DNA from: Bacillus_BA fengqiuensis | GTDB lineage: Bacteria; Bacillota; Bacilli; Bacillales; Bacillaceae_H | Strand: one strand, 5' to 3' | Length of the DNA: 64,000 bases | Assembly: GCA_030813035.1 (NCBI GenBank) | Contig: JAUSTV010000001.1 | Part shown: in pieces, positions 40,529 to 50,237 of the stretch | Position numbering within the stretch: position 1 is the stretch's first letter | How the letters are laid out: each line of letters starts with the position of its first letter | Position numbers and translations under genes: made by a program | Notes under the pieces: model-generated | Databases searched by the model: none | Seen by the model: only the letters and a program-made list of their open reading frames with translations | What the model was told of the DNA's origin: nothing

Positions 40529-43500
40529 TGACAGATTCAAAATGGGTGATGAACCGAGCGGGACTATTAAATTTTTGGTACTACGATGATGAAATTTTTC
40601 ATTTTTCACATGGAAAACTGCTTTTACGGGGAACGAACGGATCGGGAAAATCGGTGACGATGCAAAGCTTTCTGCCTGTGTTATTAGATGGGAAGAAATC
40701 ACCTGACCGGCTGGACCCGTTTGGATCAAAGGCACGGAGAATGGAAGACTATTTACTCGGAGAAAAAGAAGTGGTCGATCGCGATGAGCGAACAGGCTAC
40801 TTGTTTATCGAATATAAAAAACGCGGGACGGAGCAGTACATCACAACAGGCATCGGCATGCAGGCAAAAAGACATAAAGGAATCAAGTCGTGGTACTTTC
40901 TACTAACAGACAACCGCCGCATTGGCCATGATTTTCAGCTTGCTCAACATCTTAAGGGTGATCGGGTGCCATTGTCGGCTAAAGAGCTGGAAAATCGAAT
41001 CGGTCAGGGCGGATATGTTGTTCATACACAGCGAGAATATATGGAGCTCGTTAATAAACATATATTCGGATTTCAATCAAATGAAGCGTATGAAGATTTG
41101 ATCAAACTGTTAATTCAACTTAGAAGCCCGAAGCTGTCCAAAGATTTCAAACCGACTGTTATTTATGAAATACTAGAGTCTGCTTTGCCGCCATTAACGG
41201 ATGACGAGCTAAGGCATTTATCCGATACGATTGAAAATATGGATCAAACACAACAGCAGCTTGAGCAGTTGGAACGAGAATATGAATCAAGCCGCAAGCT
41301 TGTGAATCAATACCATCTTTATAATCAATTTATTTTAGCTGAACGCGCCGGACAGTGGAAGGCCGCCGAAAAACGATATAAAGAAGCGGAAAACAAAGTG
41401 AACATGTTAATGGGCCAAAGTGAGGAACTCGAAGGGCAAATTAAACAGCTTGAAGCTGATAGAGAAAATTATCAAACGCAAAAGAACGTTGCCGAAACGG
41501 AAAAAGAACGACTCCAAAACCATGAGGTATGGAAGTTGGAAAAAGAGAAAACTGACAAGAAAACGTCCATTCAAATGCTTGAAAAAGAAATAGATGAGCT
41601 TCAAACGAAATGGGATAAGAAAAAAGAGCATTATAACCGTGATTGGCAGGAGCGTGAGAAGACGGAAAGCGAGCTGATCCAGTACGAGAAAAACGTAGAA
41701 GACTTGCTGGGAGATCTGCAATTGGATGCAGAAGAATCCGCGTTTGCCCAACACATCTTGAATCTTAATGACTTCAATCGACATAAAGAAGCAAATTTTG
41801 ATTTTGATGTCTGGATGAAAGAAGCAGAAAATCATCAGCGCTTGCTTTCTTCTTTAAAAGAGATGGCCGATGAAGAGCAGCGCCTTCTAAGAGATCACAA
41901 TCATCTTCAACGGCAATCTTCCGAGAAAAAGAAAGAAATGGATGAGCTGCGGAAGCAATACGATCATTTACAGAAATGGTTTACTGAGGAAAAGCAAACG
42001 CTCGAGCATCATGTGTTTACGTGGATAAAAAATCATCCAAAGCTCTTCTTTTCAAATGAAATTCAGCAGGAAATCTCCCGTTCTCTTCACGGTTTATATG
42101 ATGTCAATCGATATGACGAGGTTCGAGAAAAACTGTTGGCTGCGGTGACAGATTATGAAGCGAATCTAAAAGCGGATAAAACGTTGACAGAAAAGCAAAA
42201 AGAAGAAAAAGAACAAGAGATAGAATCCGCCAAATCAGACCTTCATTATTGGAAGACATTAAAGATGCCGAACCCGGAACGAACAAAGGGCACTGAAGAT
42301 TTTCGAACGAATCTTCATGAGCAAAAACAAGCACATCTCCCGTTTTACGCGGCCGTTGAATTTCAAGATCACGTGACAGACGAACAAAAAGAGCGTCTAG
42401 AGTCTGCCTTGAAACAAACAGGCTTATTGGACAGCTTGATTACGAGCGAAGCGATTTCTCCTGTTCATGACCGGGTTCTTCGAGCTGAACCTCATGTACT
42501 GGGTCATACGCTGGCAGATTATTTGCGTCCGGATGTAGATGAAAATAGTGCCATTTCTGCACAGCTCGTTGATGAAATATTAAGAAGTGTGCCGCTTGAA
42601 CATGGAAGTGCAGGACTTCACATTGATCTTGACGGAACATATTCGATCGGCTGTTTAGTAGGACATGCGCCGGATGAAGGGCCGTCGAAATATATCGGGC
42701 GCTCTTCCCGAAAACGATATCAGCAAGAAAACATTCAAGCGTGCGAGCTGGAGCTGCAACGGCTGCAATTGGAATTAGATGAGCTGAACGGTCGATTACG
42801 GAACTATCAAGAGGAACTCCAACAAACAGACGAGTGGAAACGAACCATTCCGACCGATCAAGAATTAAGAGAATTGTATAATCAGCTCGAAAGAAATGAA
42901 CAGCTGTGGAAACAGCAACAAGACATTCTCACAAAATTGGACGAGCAATGGAAATTGATTCATCAACAACTAATGAACATCAAAGCGCAGCTTCATCAGC
43001 AAGGGAGTCACCTTAATCTCACATTGACGAAAGAAATGATCGCTCAAGCGTTAGAAGCCGCCGTAAGCTACAATCAGAATGTGTATAAGCTTCAAAATAC
43101 GACTCAGCAATGCGTATTTGCCCGTCAGCGGATGAAAGACTATCATGCCCGGCTGCAAGAAAAAGAAGAAGAAATGGACGAAATAAAAGGCGATCAAAAT
43201 ATAAAAAAATCGCAGCTTTCTCAAGCAAAAGCAGAAGTCGAATCCATTGAGCAACAATTAAAATTAAAAGGAATTGACGAAATTAGGCTCCGCATTCAAC
43301 AAGTACAGCAATCCCTTAAAGAAGCGGATGAAAACATCGAATATATCCGTGAAACCTTACCGCAAAAGAAAGAGGAACGAAAGACTCGCCAACAACAATT
43401 GGAAGAAGCGCAAACAAGTACAGCGTTTTGGTCGAACATGATGAGTGAATGGGAAAAGATCGTGAAAGACGAAATCGCGTGCAACTTTGTTGACATAAAG

Positions 43501-44637
43501 GAAGCGGAGCCTGCGTCCATTGTTTTACAGCTTGAAGACGTAACAGCCAAGTATGATCGTTCTAAATTAAACGAACAATTGACAAAAGTGTTCTTGAATG
43601 AACAGCTGCATTTAACGGAATATCGCATGTTTGAATATACAGAAGAAGCGGACCGTCCAGAATGGTTTGGAGAAGAATGGGGCGATTACTATGAACCGTT
43701 TCTGAATGAGTGGCAGCAATTGAAGGGCCGCAAACTTATTCAAATGGAATACCAGGGTCAACGCGTAAGCCCTTATTATGTGTTAAGCTCATTGGAAAAA
43801 GAGTTAGAAGATCAAAAAGGATGGCTGGATGAGCGAGATCGTGAGCTTTATGAAGATATCATCGTGAATACAGTAGGAGTCATCTTGCGCAATCGCATTC
43901 AGCGGGCAGAAAAATGGGTTCGTGAAATGGATAAAATCATGGCAAGCCGCGATAACTCGTCCGGATTAATCTTTTCTATTGCTTGGAAGCCTTTAACGGC
44001 AGAATCCGAACAGGAATTGGATACGAAAGATCTCGTCGGGCTGCTGCAGCGGAACAGCAAATTCCTGAACGAGGAAGATTTAATCCGAATCACCAAGCAC
44101 TTCCAATCAAGAATCGAGAAAGCAAAGGAGCTCATTCAACTGCGCAATGAAGGATCTACCCTTCATCAAGTCTTAAAAGAAGTGCTGGATTATCGAAAAT
44201 GGTTCACCTTTGTCTTGTCATTCAGACGTGTCAATGAACCAAAGCGAGAGCTGACGAATAATGCCTTCTTTAAATTCAGCGGCGGAGAAAAAGCGATGGC
44301 CATGTATATCCCGCTCTTTACGGCAGCTTATTCCCGTTATAAAGAAGCAGCAGAGATGGCTCCGTACATCATTTCACTTGATGAAGCCTTTGCAGGTGTA
44401 GATGAAAACAACATCCGGGATATGTTTGAAGTCGTCGAACAGCTCAGCTTTAGCTATATTATGAACTCTCAAGCGTTATGGGGCGACTATGATACCATTT
44501 CCAGCTTATCGATTTGTGAGCTCGTACGGCCCAAAAATGCCGACTTTGTCACTGTCATCCGTTATCAATGGGACGGCAAGCAACGAGCGCTCGTTTATGA
44601 TGAACAGCGTGCCGGGGAGATGGTCACCAATGAATAA
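40525..44637 (+). CDS. jetC: Wadjet type II JetC SMC-like ATPase (TIGR02680 family)
   Basis: The 1370-aa protein has an SMC/MukB-like plan: head N-half with Walker A GTNGSGKS (residues 36-43), two long coiled-coil arms (about 230-1100) with a hinge-like region around 700, then the ABC signature FSGGEKAMAMY (about 1250) and Walker B/D-loop IISLDEAFAGVD (about 1287). It is the DNA-extruding motor of Wadjet. The TIGR02680-type start (MNRAGLLNFWYYDDEIF) marks type II. ATG 40525 follows AGGAGTGG. It overlaps jetD by 8 bases. Confidence 0.95.
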   Translation: MMTDSKWVMNRAGLLNFWYYDDEIFHFSHGKLLLRGTNGSGKSVTMQSFLPVLLDGKKSPDRLDPFGSKARRMEDYLLGEKEVVDRDERTGYLFIEYKKRGTEQYITTGIGMQAKRHKGIKSWYFLLTDNRRIGHDFQLAQHLKGDRVPLSAKELENRIGQGGYVVHTQREYMELVNKHIFGFQSNEAYEDLIKLLIQLRSPKLSKDFKPTVIYEILESALPPLTDDELRHLSDTIENMDQTQQQLEQLEREYESSRKLVNQYHLYNQFILAERAGQWKAAEKRYKEAENKVNMLMGQSEELEGQIKQLEADRENYQTQKNVAETEKERLQNHEVWKLEKEKTDKKTSIQMLEKEIDELQTKWDKKKEHYNRDWQEREKTESELIQYEKNVEDLLGDLQLDAEESAFAQHILNLNDFNRHKEANFDFDVWMKEAENHQRLLSSLKEMADEEQRLLRDHNHLQRQSSEKKKEMDELRKQYDHLQKWFTEEKQTLEHHVFTWIKNHPKLFFSNEIQQEISRSLHGLYDVNRYDEVREKLLAAVTDYEANLKADKTLTEKQKEEKEQEIESAKSDLHYWKTLKMPNPERTKGTEDFRTNLHEQKQAHLPFYAAVEFQDHVTDEQKERLESALKQTGLLDSLITSEAISPVHDRVLRAEPHVLGHTLADYLRPDVDENSAISAQLVDEILRSVPLEHGSAGLHIDLDGTYSIGCLVGHAPDEGPSKYIGRSSRKRYQQENIQACELELQRLQLELDELNGRLRNYQEELQQTDEWKRTIPTDQELRELYNQLERNEQLWKQQQDILTKLDEQWKLIHQQLMNIKAQLHQQGSHLNLTLTKEMIAQALEAAVSYNQNVYKLQNTTQQCVFARQRMKDYHARLQEKEEEMDEIKGDQNIKKSQLSQAKAEVESIEQQLKLKGIDEIRLRIQQVQQSLKEADENIEYIRETLPQKKEERKTRQQQLEEAQTSTAFWSNMMSEWEKIVKDEIACNFVDIKEAEPASIVLQLEDVTAKYDRSKLNEQLTKVFLNEQLHLTEYRMFEYTEEADRPEWFGEEWGDYYEPFLNEWQQLKGRKLIQMEYQGQRVSPYYVLSSLEKELEDQKGWLDERDRELYEDIIVNTVGVILRNRIQRAEKWVREMDKIMASRDNSSGLIFSIAWKPLTAESEQELDTKDLVGLLQRNSKFLNEEDLIRITKHFQSRIEKAKELIQLRNEGSTLHQVLKEVLDYRKWFTFVLSFRRVNEPKRELTNNAFFKFSGGEKAMAMYIPLFTAAYSRYKEAAEMAPYIISLDEAFAGVDENNIRDMFEVVEQLSFSYIMNSQALWGDYDTISSLSICELVRPKNADFVTVIRYQWDGKQRALVYDEQRAGEMVTNE

Positions 44638-45916
44638 CGACGTACAGATTTTCCAAGAAGAACCAGGATTCCTCCCATTATTTACATTATTCAAAGAAAA
44701 ATACCGTTCTCTCGGACGAATTGGCGGAACGGTAGGCATTGGTCACTTTTCTCGTGAAGAAGTTGAATCGATTGCCGGGTTTTTAGGCCTGTCGGTCGAT
44801 GTGTTGCTGGAAAAGGGTAAAGTTTCGTTGCTTGCTTTTGAGAAAGTCTTGCTTCATACACCTTTTGCTCACTATTCTTTCATTCAACTATTGGAAGAAG
44901 TGCTACAAGAACCGATCCTGACAAAAAACGAGGAACAGGGTATCGTTCAAGAAAAAGAAAAGTACTTCTTTCGCTCCCTATCCGCCACGCTGCCGGATGG
45001 ACGCTGGTGGTGGGACTGGATCCAGTCTAAATCGCCGGACACTCGCTGGATTTGGTCTCTTTACAAACAGGATGAAGCGGATTTAATGCAAACATTAAGC
45101 TCTGTGTTCATAGCATTTCAGACTCTTTCCAATGATAGACCATATGTAAGACTGCCGCTGTTTGCTCAACGAACGACAGGTAACCCTCATTTTTTTGACT
45201 ATGACCAAACGGCAGGGAAATTGCTGCTTCACTGCATGTCTGTCGATCAATGTCAAAAAGGGCTGCGTACAGCGGGATTGCCAAAGGGAACGGAAGAAAT
45301 AAATGAGCTTCTTGGCCAATATGGATTGATGAGAGATGATCTCTGGAGCTTTGTGACGTGCAGGGGTCTTATTGCGAAAAATGAAAAGGGTATTCATCCT
45401 GTATGGAAAGCGGCCGCCGAAACGGATACGGTGTTAAATGTTCCAATTAAAGAACTGCTTAAAATAAACAAAGCATGGACGGCAAAAGGGAACAGAGTAT
45501 GGGTTGTCGAAAACTCAAGTGTCTGTTCGACGATCGTGGATGAAGTTCCGGCCGCTCCCATTATCTGTACACACGGTCAATTTCGAACGGCAAGCTGGGT
45601 ACTTCTGGACCTGCTTATTGAAGCGGGCTGTCATCTTTACTATTCCGGCGATTTAGACCCTGAAGGCATTGCCATGGCATACCGGCTTAAAGAGCGCTAT
45701 GCCGATCGCGTCACCTTTTGGAGGATGGATGAATCTTCTTATGAAAAAAGCGGATCAGAAGAGGATATTTCCTCCCGATTAACCAGAATGGAGTCCATTA
45801 CTTCACCAGAATTAGATGCGGTCATAAATGCCATGAAACGAAGAAAAAAGGCCGGCTATCAGGAAGCTCTCATAACCGAACTCATTTCGGATATAAAAGA
45901 AGAATTTCTTCTATGA
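44630..45916 (+). CDS. jetD: Wadjet type II JetD TOPRIM nuclease (TIGR02679 family)
   Basis: The 428-aa protein has a long amino-terminal arm and a carboxy-terminal TOPRIM-type DUF2399 domain with LYYSGDLDPEGIAMAYRL (catalytic DxD about 341-343), related to Spo11/topoisomerase VI. JetD cleaves DNA once JetABC has extruded a small plasmid. ATG 44630 follows GGGGAG and is well placed; the frame's earlier ATG at 44489 lies inside jetC. All four Wadjet genes are intact, so the system should be functional. Confidence 0.93.
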   Translation: MNNDVQIFQEEPGFLPLFTLFKEKYRSLGRIGGTVGIGHFSREEVESIAGFLGLSVDVLLEKGKVSLLAFEKVLLHTPFAHYSFIQLLEEVLQEPILTKNEEQGIVQEKEKYFFRSLSATLPDGRWWWDWIQSKSPDTRWIWSLYKQDEADLMQTLSSVFIAFQTLSNDRPYVRLPLFAQRTTGNPHFFDYDQTAGKLLLHCMSVDQCQKGLRTAGLPKGTEEINELLGQYGLMRDDLWSFVTCRGLIAKNEKGIHPVWKAAAETDTVLNVPIKELLKINKAWTAKGNRVWVVENSSVCSTIVDEVPAAPIICTHGQFRTASWVLLDLLIEAGCHLYYSGDLDPEGIAMAYRLKERYADRVTFWRMDESSYEKSGSEEDISSRLTRMESITSPELDAVINAMKRRKKAGYQEALITELISDIKEEFLL

Positions 45917-45960
45917 CGATGACTCAAAAGGGAAAAATCAGTCCTTTTGAATCATCGTCA
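45914..45960. terminator. Strong hairpin after Wadjet operon
   Basis: TGACGATGACTCAAAAGG pairs with CCTTTTGAATCATCGTCA (one mismatch, 11-base loop), with its base overlapping the jetD stop codon. It has no T-run of its own, but a second terminator follows directly. Confidence 0.7.
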
Positions 45961-45962
45961 CG

Positions 45963-46020
45963 AAAGGGCCCGGCACGAAAATCCAGTAAAATTAAGAGTT
46001 TCGTGCCCGCGCCTTTTATT
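45963..46020 (+). terminator. Second terminator of the Wadjet operon
   Basis: AAAGG-GCCC-GGCACGAAA pairs with TTTCGTGCC-CGCG-CCTTT, followed by T-rich sequence. Confidence 0.75.
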
Positions 46021-46162
46021 CAAAGTTAGTTTTTACGTTCCATGATTGATTTTGGGGTCAGCCCCTGTTGTATGTATCAACCTGAAGAGTTTAACGCCCC
46101 TTTAAAAGCAAGAGGTTGTCATTTCATGTCAATCGTTTACAATAATGAAAGAGGTGAAATGA

Positions 46163-46597
46163 ATGAATAAAAACGTTTCCTGCACAAAATGGTTCGGGCT
46201 TTCCGTCCAGTGTTTATTGGTGCTGGCCGAATATGACGGGATATGCCCAAGTACCGTACTCGCTGAAAGACTCCATACAAAATCCTCTTTTTTAAGAAAG
46301 ATACTGACTCACTTAGTGAAAGCGGAACTCGTTGCAGCCAAGGAAGGCCGTAATGGGGGATACTCGCTGGGAAAGAGACCTGAGGATATTACACTTTCAC
46401 ATGTGTATGAATCCATAAAAGCAGATCCTTACGCGAAGGGTTTTCTTGATGTCGACGGGACAGAATGCTTTGACTCCTCGACACATCGCGCATTATTGAA
46501 TTTAAGAGATGAGATGGAACAATGGCTATTGGAGGGCCTTTCAAGAAAGACGTTGGCTGCTTTACTTGCTGCCGAGACGTCGAAGCAGAATGATTGA
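46163..46597 (+). CDS. Rrf2-family transcriptional regulator
   Basis: The 144-aa protein has an Rrf2 winged helix-turn-helix (about 15-75; PSTVLAERLHTKSSFLRKILTHLVKAELVAAKEGRNGGYSL). It lacks the CX(5-7)C iron-sulfur cluster spacing of IscR/NsrR (the carboxy half has a lone Cys, ECFDS), so it is probably a cluster-free YwnA/HypR-like sensor. It lies directly upstream of a nitroreductase with a double palindrome in its promoter. HypR controls the nitroreductase HypO in Bacillus, a close precedent. ATG 46163 follows AGAGGTG. Confidence 0.88.
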   Translation: MNKNVSCTKWFGLSVQCLLVLAEYDGICPSTVLAERLHTKSSFLRKILTHLVKAELVAAKEGRNGGYSLGKRPEDITLSHVYESIKADPYAKGFLDVDGTECFDSSTHRALLNLRDEMEQWLLEGLSRKTLAALLAAETSKQND

Positions 46598-46629
46598 ATC
46601 TGAGTGAGCAGGTTCAATCATTCTATGAT

Positions 46630-46690
46630 AAACTGTTCTTGACGAAAGAGCAGTTTATACCCTATACTGTTCTTGTAATAAGTACAGTTT
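46630..46690 (+). promoter_or_regulatory. Nitroreductase promoter with paired palindromic operators
   Basis: AAACTGTTCTT-N5-AAGAGCAGTTT (46630-46656) and ATACTGTTCTT-N5-AAGTACAGTTT (46664-46690) share the same architecture with 34-base centre spacing. A SigA promoter lies across them: TTGACG (46639-46644), 18-base spacer, TATACT (46663-46668). Both elements overlap an operator. Binding by the adjacent Rrf2 regulator is inferred. Confidence 0.75.
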
Positions 46691-46707
46691 AAAAGGAGAA
46701 TGAAGAC

Positions 46708-47415
46708 ATGTCCTTAAAATCATCTGCAAAAGAAGAATATTTAAATAAAATCAATGAGATGAAGCTAAGCCAGAAAAAACCGAAAGAACTTGAGAACACG
46801 GATTTCTTTACGGTAGCCGAAGAGCGTCGTTCTGTACGCCATTATGATCCGGTGTTTAAAATGAGCAAAGAAGAGATTGAAGAGCTTCTGCACATTGCCG
46901 TTCAAGCTCCATCTTCCTCTAACTTACAACCTTGGAGATTTCTTGTGATTCAAGAACAAGAGATGAAAGAGAAATTATTGCCGATTGCCAACAACCAAAA
47001 ACAAATTGTAGACGCTTCAGCGGTCATCGCCGTTTTAGGGGATATTAACGCTTATCAAAATGCCGAAAAGATTTATGGGGCAGTCGTTGAAAAAGGAAGA
47101 ATGACGGAAGAGACGAAAGACTTCTATGTCCAATCTATCAACCAGCATTACGGAAATTTACCGGTTGATCAAGCGACGAACGTTGCTATGATTGACGGGG
47201 GCTTGGTATCCATGCAGCTCATGTTAGCGGCGAAAGCGAAAGGCTATGATACCGTTCCGATGGGCGGATTCGATCACAATAAATTCATTGAGGCTTTCCA
47301 AGTGCCTGAAAACTTCAAGCCGATCATGTTAATTTCCGTCGGAAAAGGGATTCAGGAAGGGTTTGATAAAGTCCGTCTTCCATTACAAGATATTTTAACA
47401 TGGAATACATTTTAA
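46708..47415 (+). CDS. Nitroreductase-family oxidoreductase (HypO-like)
   Basis: The 235-aa FMN protein has AEERRSVRHYDPVFKM, PSSSNLQPWRFLVIQ and the MQLMLAAKAKGYDTVPMGGFDHNKF segment of nitroreductases. It probably reduces quinones or nitro compounds with NAD(P)H and protects against electrophile or hypochlorite stress. ATG 46708 follows AAAAGGAG. Its promoter is the clearest regulated promoter in the window, next to an Rrf2 regulator. Confidence 0.9.
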   Translation: MSLKSSAKEEYLNKINEMKLSQKKPKELENTDFFTVAEERRSVRHYDPVFKMSKEEIEELLHIAVQAPSSSNLQPWRFLVIQEQEMKEKLLPIANNQKQIVDASAVIAVLGDINAYQNAEKIYGAVVEKGRMTEETKDFYVQSINQHYGNLPVDQATNVAMIDGGLVSMQLMLAAKAKGYDTVPMGGFDHNKFIEAFQVPENFKPIMLISVGKGIQEGFDKVRLPLQDILTWNTF

Positions 47416-47432
47416 AAATTTGTTTGAAGGAA

Positions 47433-47470
47433 GATGCCTTGTCCTGTTCGATGGACAGGGCATTTTTTTA
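47433..47470 (+). terminator. Terminator of nitroreductase gene
   Basis: ATGCCTTGTCC pairs with GGACAGGGCAT through one mismatch, followed by seven T residues. Confidence 0.85.
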
Positions 47471-47678
47471 TTAAGAGTTTTTGAATGAAAATAAAAATGC
47501 GGTAACCCGGCTGCGGTTGTCCAATTCTATCGAATTATCGAAAAAGCAAACGGATTTTGCCGGGAATTTTCCATTTTATATCATCATAAAATAATAATGT
47601 TTATTGTAATTTTAGTTATTAGAAGACATTACATAAATTTTATAGAGCCGCTTTTATAAACTAAAAGGAGAGGTTTAG

Positions 47679-48395
47679 ATGAAAAGGAAACTAATGACAG
47701 CTTTATCCGCTGCTGTAATGGCAGGAGCACTATTTTCGGGGAACGTATCAGCAAAAGAAGAGAATTCCAAAAAATTACTTACGGCACTCGGTGATTCTAT
47801 CACATTTGGTTATAATCTGGAACAGCATAACCATCGTGTTTCCAAGGATGCTTTTCCGTTTGTGATAGGAGACTATGCAGATCTTCGTGTTCGAGACTTA
47901 GGGGTTGCAGGATGGCAGACGCAAGATTTATTGAATGCCTTAGAGACAAACGAGAAATTCCAGCAGGCGGTAGCACATGCCGACTACATTACACTGGATA
48001 TTGGGAACAACGATTTATTGCAGGCATTTTCCGATAGTAATGTCACATCGGATGAGGTTCAAAGCATGTTGGATAAATTAAGTGAAATCATATTAGAAAT
48101 ACGTGAATTGAGCGACGCTCCTGTAGTGGTATATAACATTTATAATCCATTCCAAGTAGGGGACCCAAGACACGATATCGGCAATGTCCTATTAAGTCAA
48201 ATGGTAAATCCACAAATTGAATCACTAGTCAACGTTCTTAACCAAGAATTGCAAAACATCGTACTTGCTGATGCTTTTACCGCATTTGGGGAAAATCAAG
48301 CGGATTACGTTCTTCCAAACGACATCCATCCCACCATCGCTGGACAGAAAGTGTTAGCTGAAATTGGATTGGACGCCTTAGATTTAGATGAATAG
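47679..48395 (+). CDS. Secreted SGNH/GDSL hydrolase
   Basis: The 238-aa protein has a signal peptide (KRK, hydrophobic stretch, NVSA cleavage-like site about residue 25) and SGNH blocks: GDSIT (nucleophile Ser40), LGVAGWQT (Gly block), DIGNNDLL (Asn block) and PNDIHPT (Asp215/His217). It is an extracellular esterase/lipase-type hydrolase of the B. subtilis YpmR/lipolytic group; substrate unknown. ATG 47679 follows AAAGGAGAGG. Monocistronic, with a strong terminator downstream. Confidence 0.9.
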   Translation: MKRKLMTALSAAVMAGALFSGNVSAKEENSKKLLTALGDSITFGYNLEQHNHRVSKDAFPFVIGDYADLRVRDLGVAGWQTQDLLNALETNEKFQQAVAHADYITLDIGNNDLLQAFSDSNVTSDEVQSMLDKLSEIILEIRELSDAPVVVYNIYNPFQVGDPRHDIGNVLLSQMVNPQIESLVNVLNQELQNIVLADAFTAFGENQADYVLPNDIHPTIAGQKVLAEIGLDALDLDE

Positions 48396-48460
48396 AAATA
48401 TAGAATAGTTTGGAGGAACGAGTGTACAAACAGCCTGTTAAAAACAACATCGATTATCGA

Positions 48461-48508
48461 AAATATGAAAAAGCTTGGATTTCTCCAAGCTTTTTCATAT
48501 TTCTTTTA
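48461..48508. terminator. Bidirectional terminator between SGNH and MFS genes
   Basis: AAATATGAAAAAGCTTGGA pairs perfectly with TCCAAGCTTTTTCATATTT around TTTC. Confidence 0.88.
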
Positions 48509-48522
48509 TGCAATTATTACTA

Positions 48523-49944
48523 CTATTCCGTTACATGCACCCCTGCCGATTCTTTTTCTGGGGACTCGTTGTTTTTAATGAATAAAGAAATGATCAGCCC
48601 TGCTAACGAGAGAATCGCGACGACGATACAGGCCATGTTGGCTCCGTACATATCTGGATAGGAGATGTCAGGGCGCTGTGCTGCGGTCTCGGCTGTCGTG
48701 GTCATTACGGTGACAAGAATGGCCGTACCGACGGAGGCTGCAATCATTTTCATCGTATTATCCATCGCGGCTCCATGAGGAATCAATCGTTTTGGCAGCT
48801 GGTTTAATGCGGCCGTTGAAACGGGCATCATCACCATCGCTAAGCCAAGCATCCGCACGCTGTACATAATGGTAATATAGAGAAACGATGTCGACGGACT
48901 TAAATTTGTAAAGGCAAACGAAGAGACGGTAATAATCGTTAAGCCGGTAATGACCAGCCATCTTGCACCCACTTTATCGAATATCCGCCCTGTAATAGGT
49001 GACATCAAGCCAGTGATAAGTGCACCTGGCAAAATAGCCAGACCCGCCTCAAACGCCGTGAAATTGCGCATATTTTGCATGAACAGCGGAATAATCGTCT
49101 CCATCCCGATCAATCCCATAAACACGATCATCCCAATCATGATGGCCAGCGGGAAAATCGAATACTTAAATACCCGGAACTCAAGCATCGGGTGTTCCAG
49201 GCGTAATTGCCTCGTAATAAAGAGCACAAGTGTCAGCACTCCGATTCCAAGAGACAAAAGCGTATTGAAGTCCGTCCATCCGTAATTACCGGCACTTGTA
49301 AATCCGTAAAGCAAGCCACCGAACCCAAATGAGGATAAAATAACCGAAAGGACATCAATTTTCGGTTTCGTTACTTCTGTCACATTTTTCAAAGCAATAA
49401 AAGCAACGAGGATGTCAATAAGAGCAATCGGCAAGATAATGAAGAACAGGACTCTCCAGGAGTAATGCTCCGTTACCCATCCGGACAAAGCCGGACCGAT
49501 TGCCGGTGCAAAAGAAATGACCAGTCCCACTAATCCCATGGCTGCGCCTCGCTTATTCACAGGGAAAATCATCAGGAATACCGTTTGCATAAGCGGAAGC
49601 ATCACGCCGGCTCCGCTTGATTGTATGATCCTTCCGAACAACAGCATTTCAAAATTAGGAGCAAGTCCTGCCACTAATGTTCCAAAAGAAAAAATGCCCA
49701 TGGCCGATATAAAGAGCTGCCTCGTTGAAAACCGCTCCAATAAAAAGGCACTGACAGGGATCATAATCCCATTCACAAGCATAAAAACGGTCGTAAGCCA
49801 CTGGGCGCTATTCGCCGTAATATTCATTTCCTCCATAACCGGAGGTATCGCCGTAATCATCAGTGTTTGGTTTAAGATGGCGATGAAAGTTCCTGCAAGC
49901 AAAAGTGCCACAATCGTCGAGTGTTTATAATTCGATGTTTCCAT
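48523..49944 (-). CDS. MFS drug:H+ antiporter, DHA2 family (LmrB/EmrB-like)
   Basis: The 473-aa protein has about 14 transmembrane segments and DHA2 motifs: IAILNQTLMITAIPPVMEE in helix 1, motif A-like LERFSTRQLFISAMG, motif C-like GLVGLVISFAPAIGPALSGW. It exports drugs or lipophilic compounds by proton antiport. ATG 49944 is preferred because METSNYKHSTIVALLLAG matches the typical start; the frame opens at GTG 49983 without better spacing. It is divergent from the PepSY gene at 50238. Confidence 0.9.
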   Translation of the reverse strand: METSNYKHSTIVALLLAGTFIAILNQTLMITAIPPVMEEMNITANSAQWLTTVFMLVNGIMIPVSAFLLERFSTRQLFISAMGIFSFGTLVAGLAPNFEMLLFGRIIQSSGAGVMLPLMQTVFLMIFPVNKRGAAMGLVGLVISFAPAIGPALSGWVTEHYSWRVLFFIILPIALIDILVAFIALKNVTEVTKPKIDVLSVILSSFGFGGLLYGFTSAGNYGWTDFNTLLSLGIGVLTLVLFITRQLRLEHPMLEFRVFKYSIFPLAIMIGMIVFMGLIGMETIIPLFMQNMRNFTAFEAGLAILPGALITGLMSPITGRIFDKVGARWLVITGLTIITVSSFAFTNLSPSTSFLYITIMYSVRMLGLAMVMMPVSTAALNQLPKRLIPHGAAMDNTMKMIAASVGTAILVTVMTTTAETAAQRPDISYPDMYGANMACIVVAILSLAGLIISLFIKNNESPEKESAGVHVTE

Positions 49945-50237
49945 TTTCCGTTCCCAATTCCTTTTCCAGTTTTGTCTCTCCACAAGATTATTTAGTTACA
50001 CCCCCTTACCATTTCGTAAAAGCATATGTAAAAAATAGGTTGTGGAAAGAGATACTTTTGTAGATTACACGATTTCACATGAATTATCTATCGATTTGCT
50101 CTGAAAAGGACAAACTTATTGAGTTTTCTTTGGAGCGGATGAACAAAAATGAAAAACTTCATTTTTTGCTCACAAATTTTTTTTATCATCAAGCTAGTTG
50201 AATTTAACTATTTAAAAGAAAGAGGGGTCCTTTATAA

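Noticed and set aside
41407..43628. Hydrophobic minus-strand ORFs up to 142 codons
   Set aside because: They are complements of Lys/Glu-rich JetC coiled coils, which always give false Phe/Leu-rich ORFs.
44489..44629. Extended amino terminus of JetD
   Set aside because: It lies within jetC in another frame; ATG 44630 has the RBS and a family-like start.
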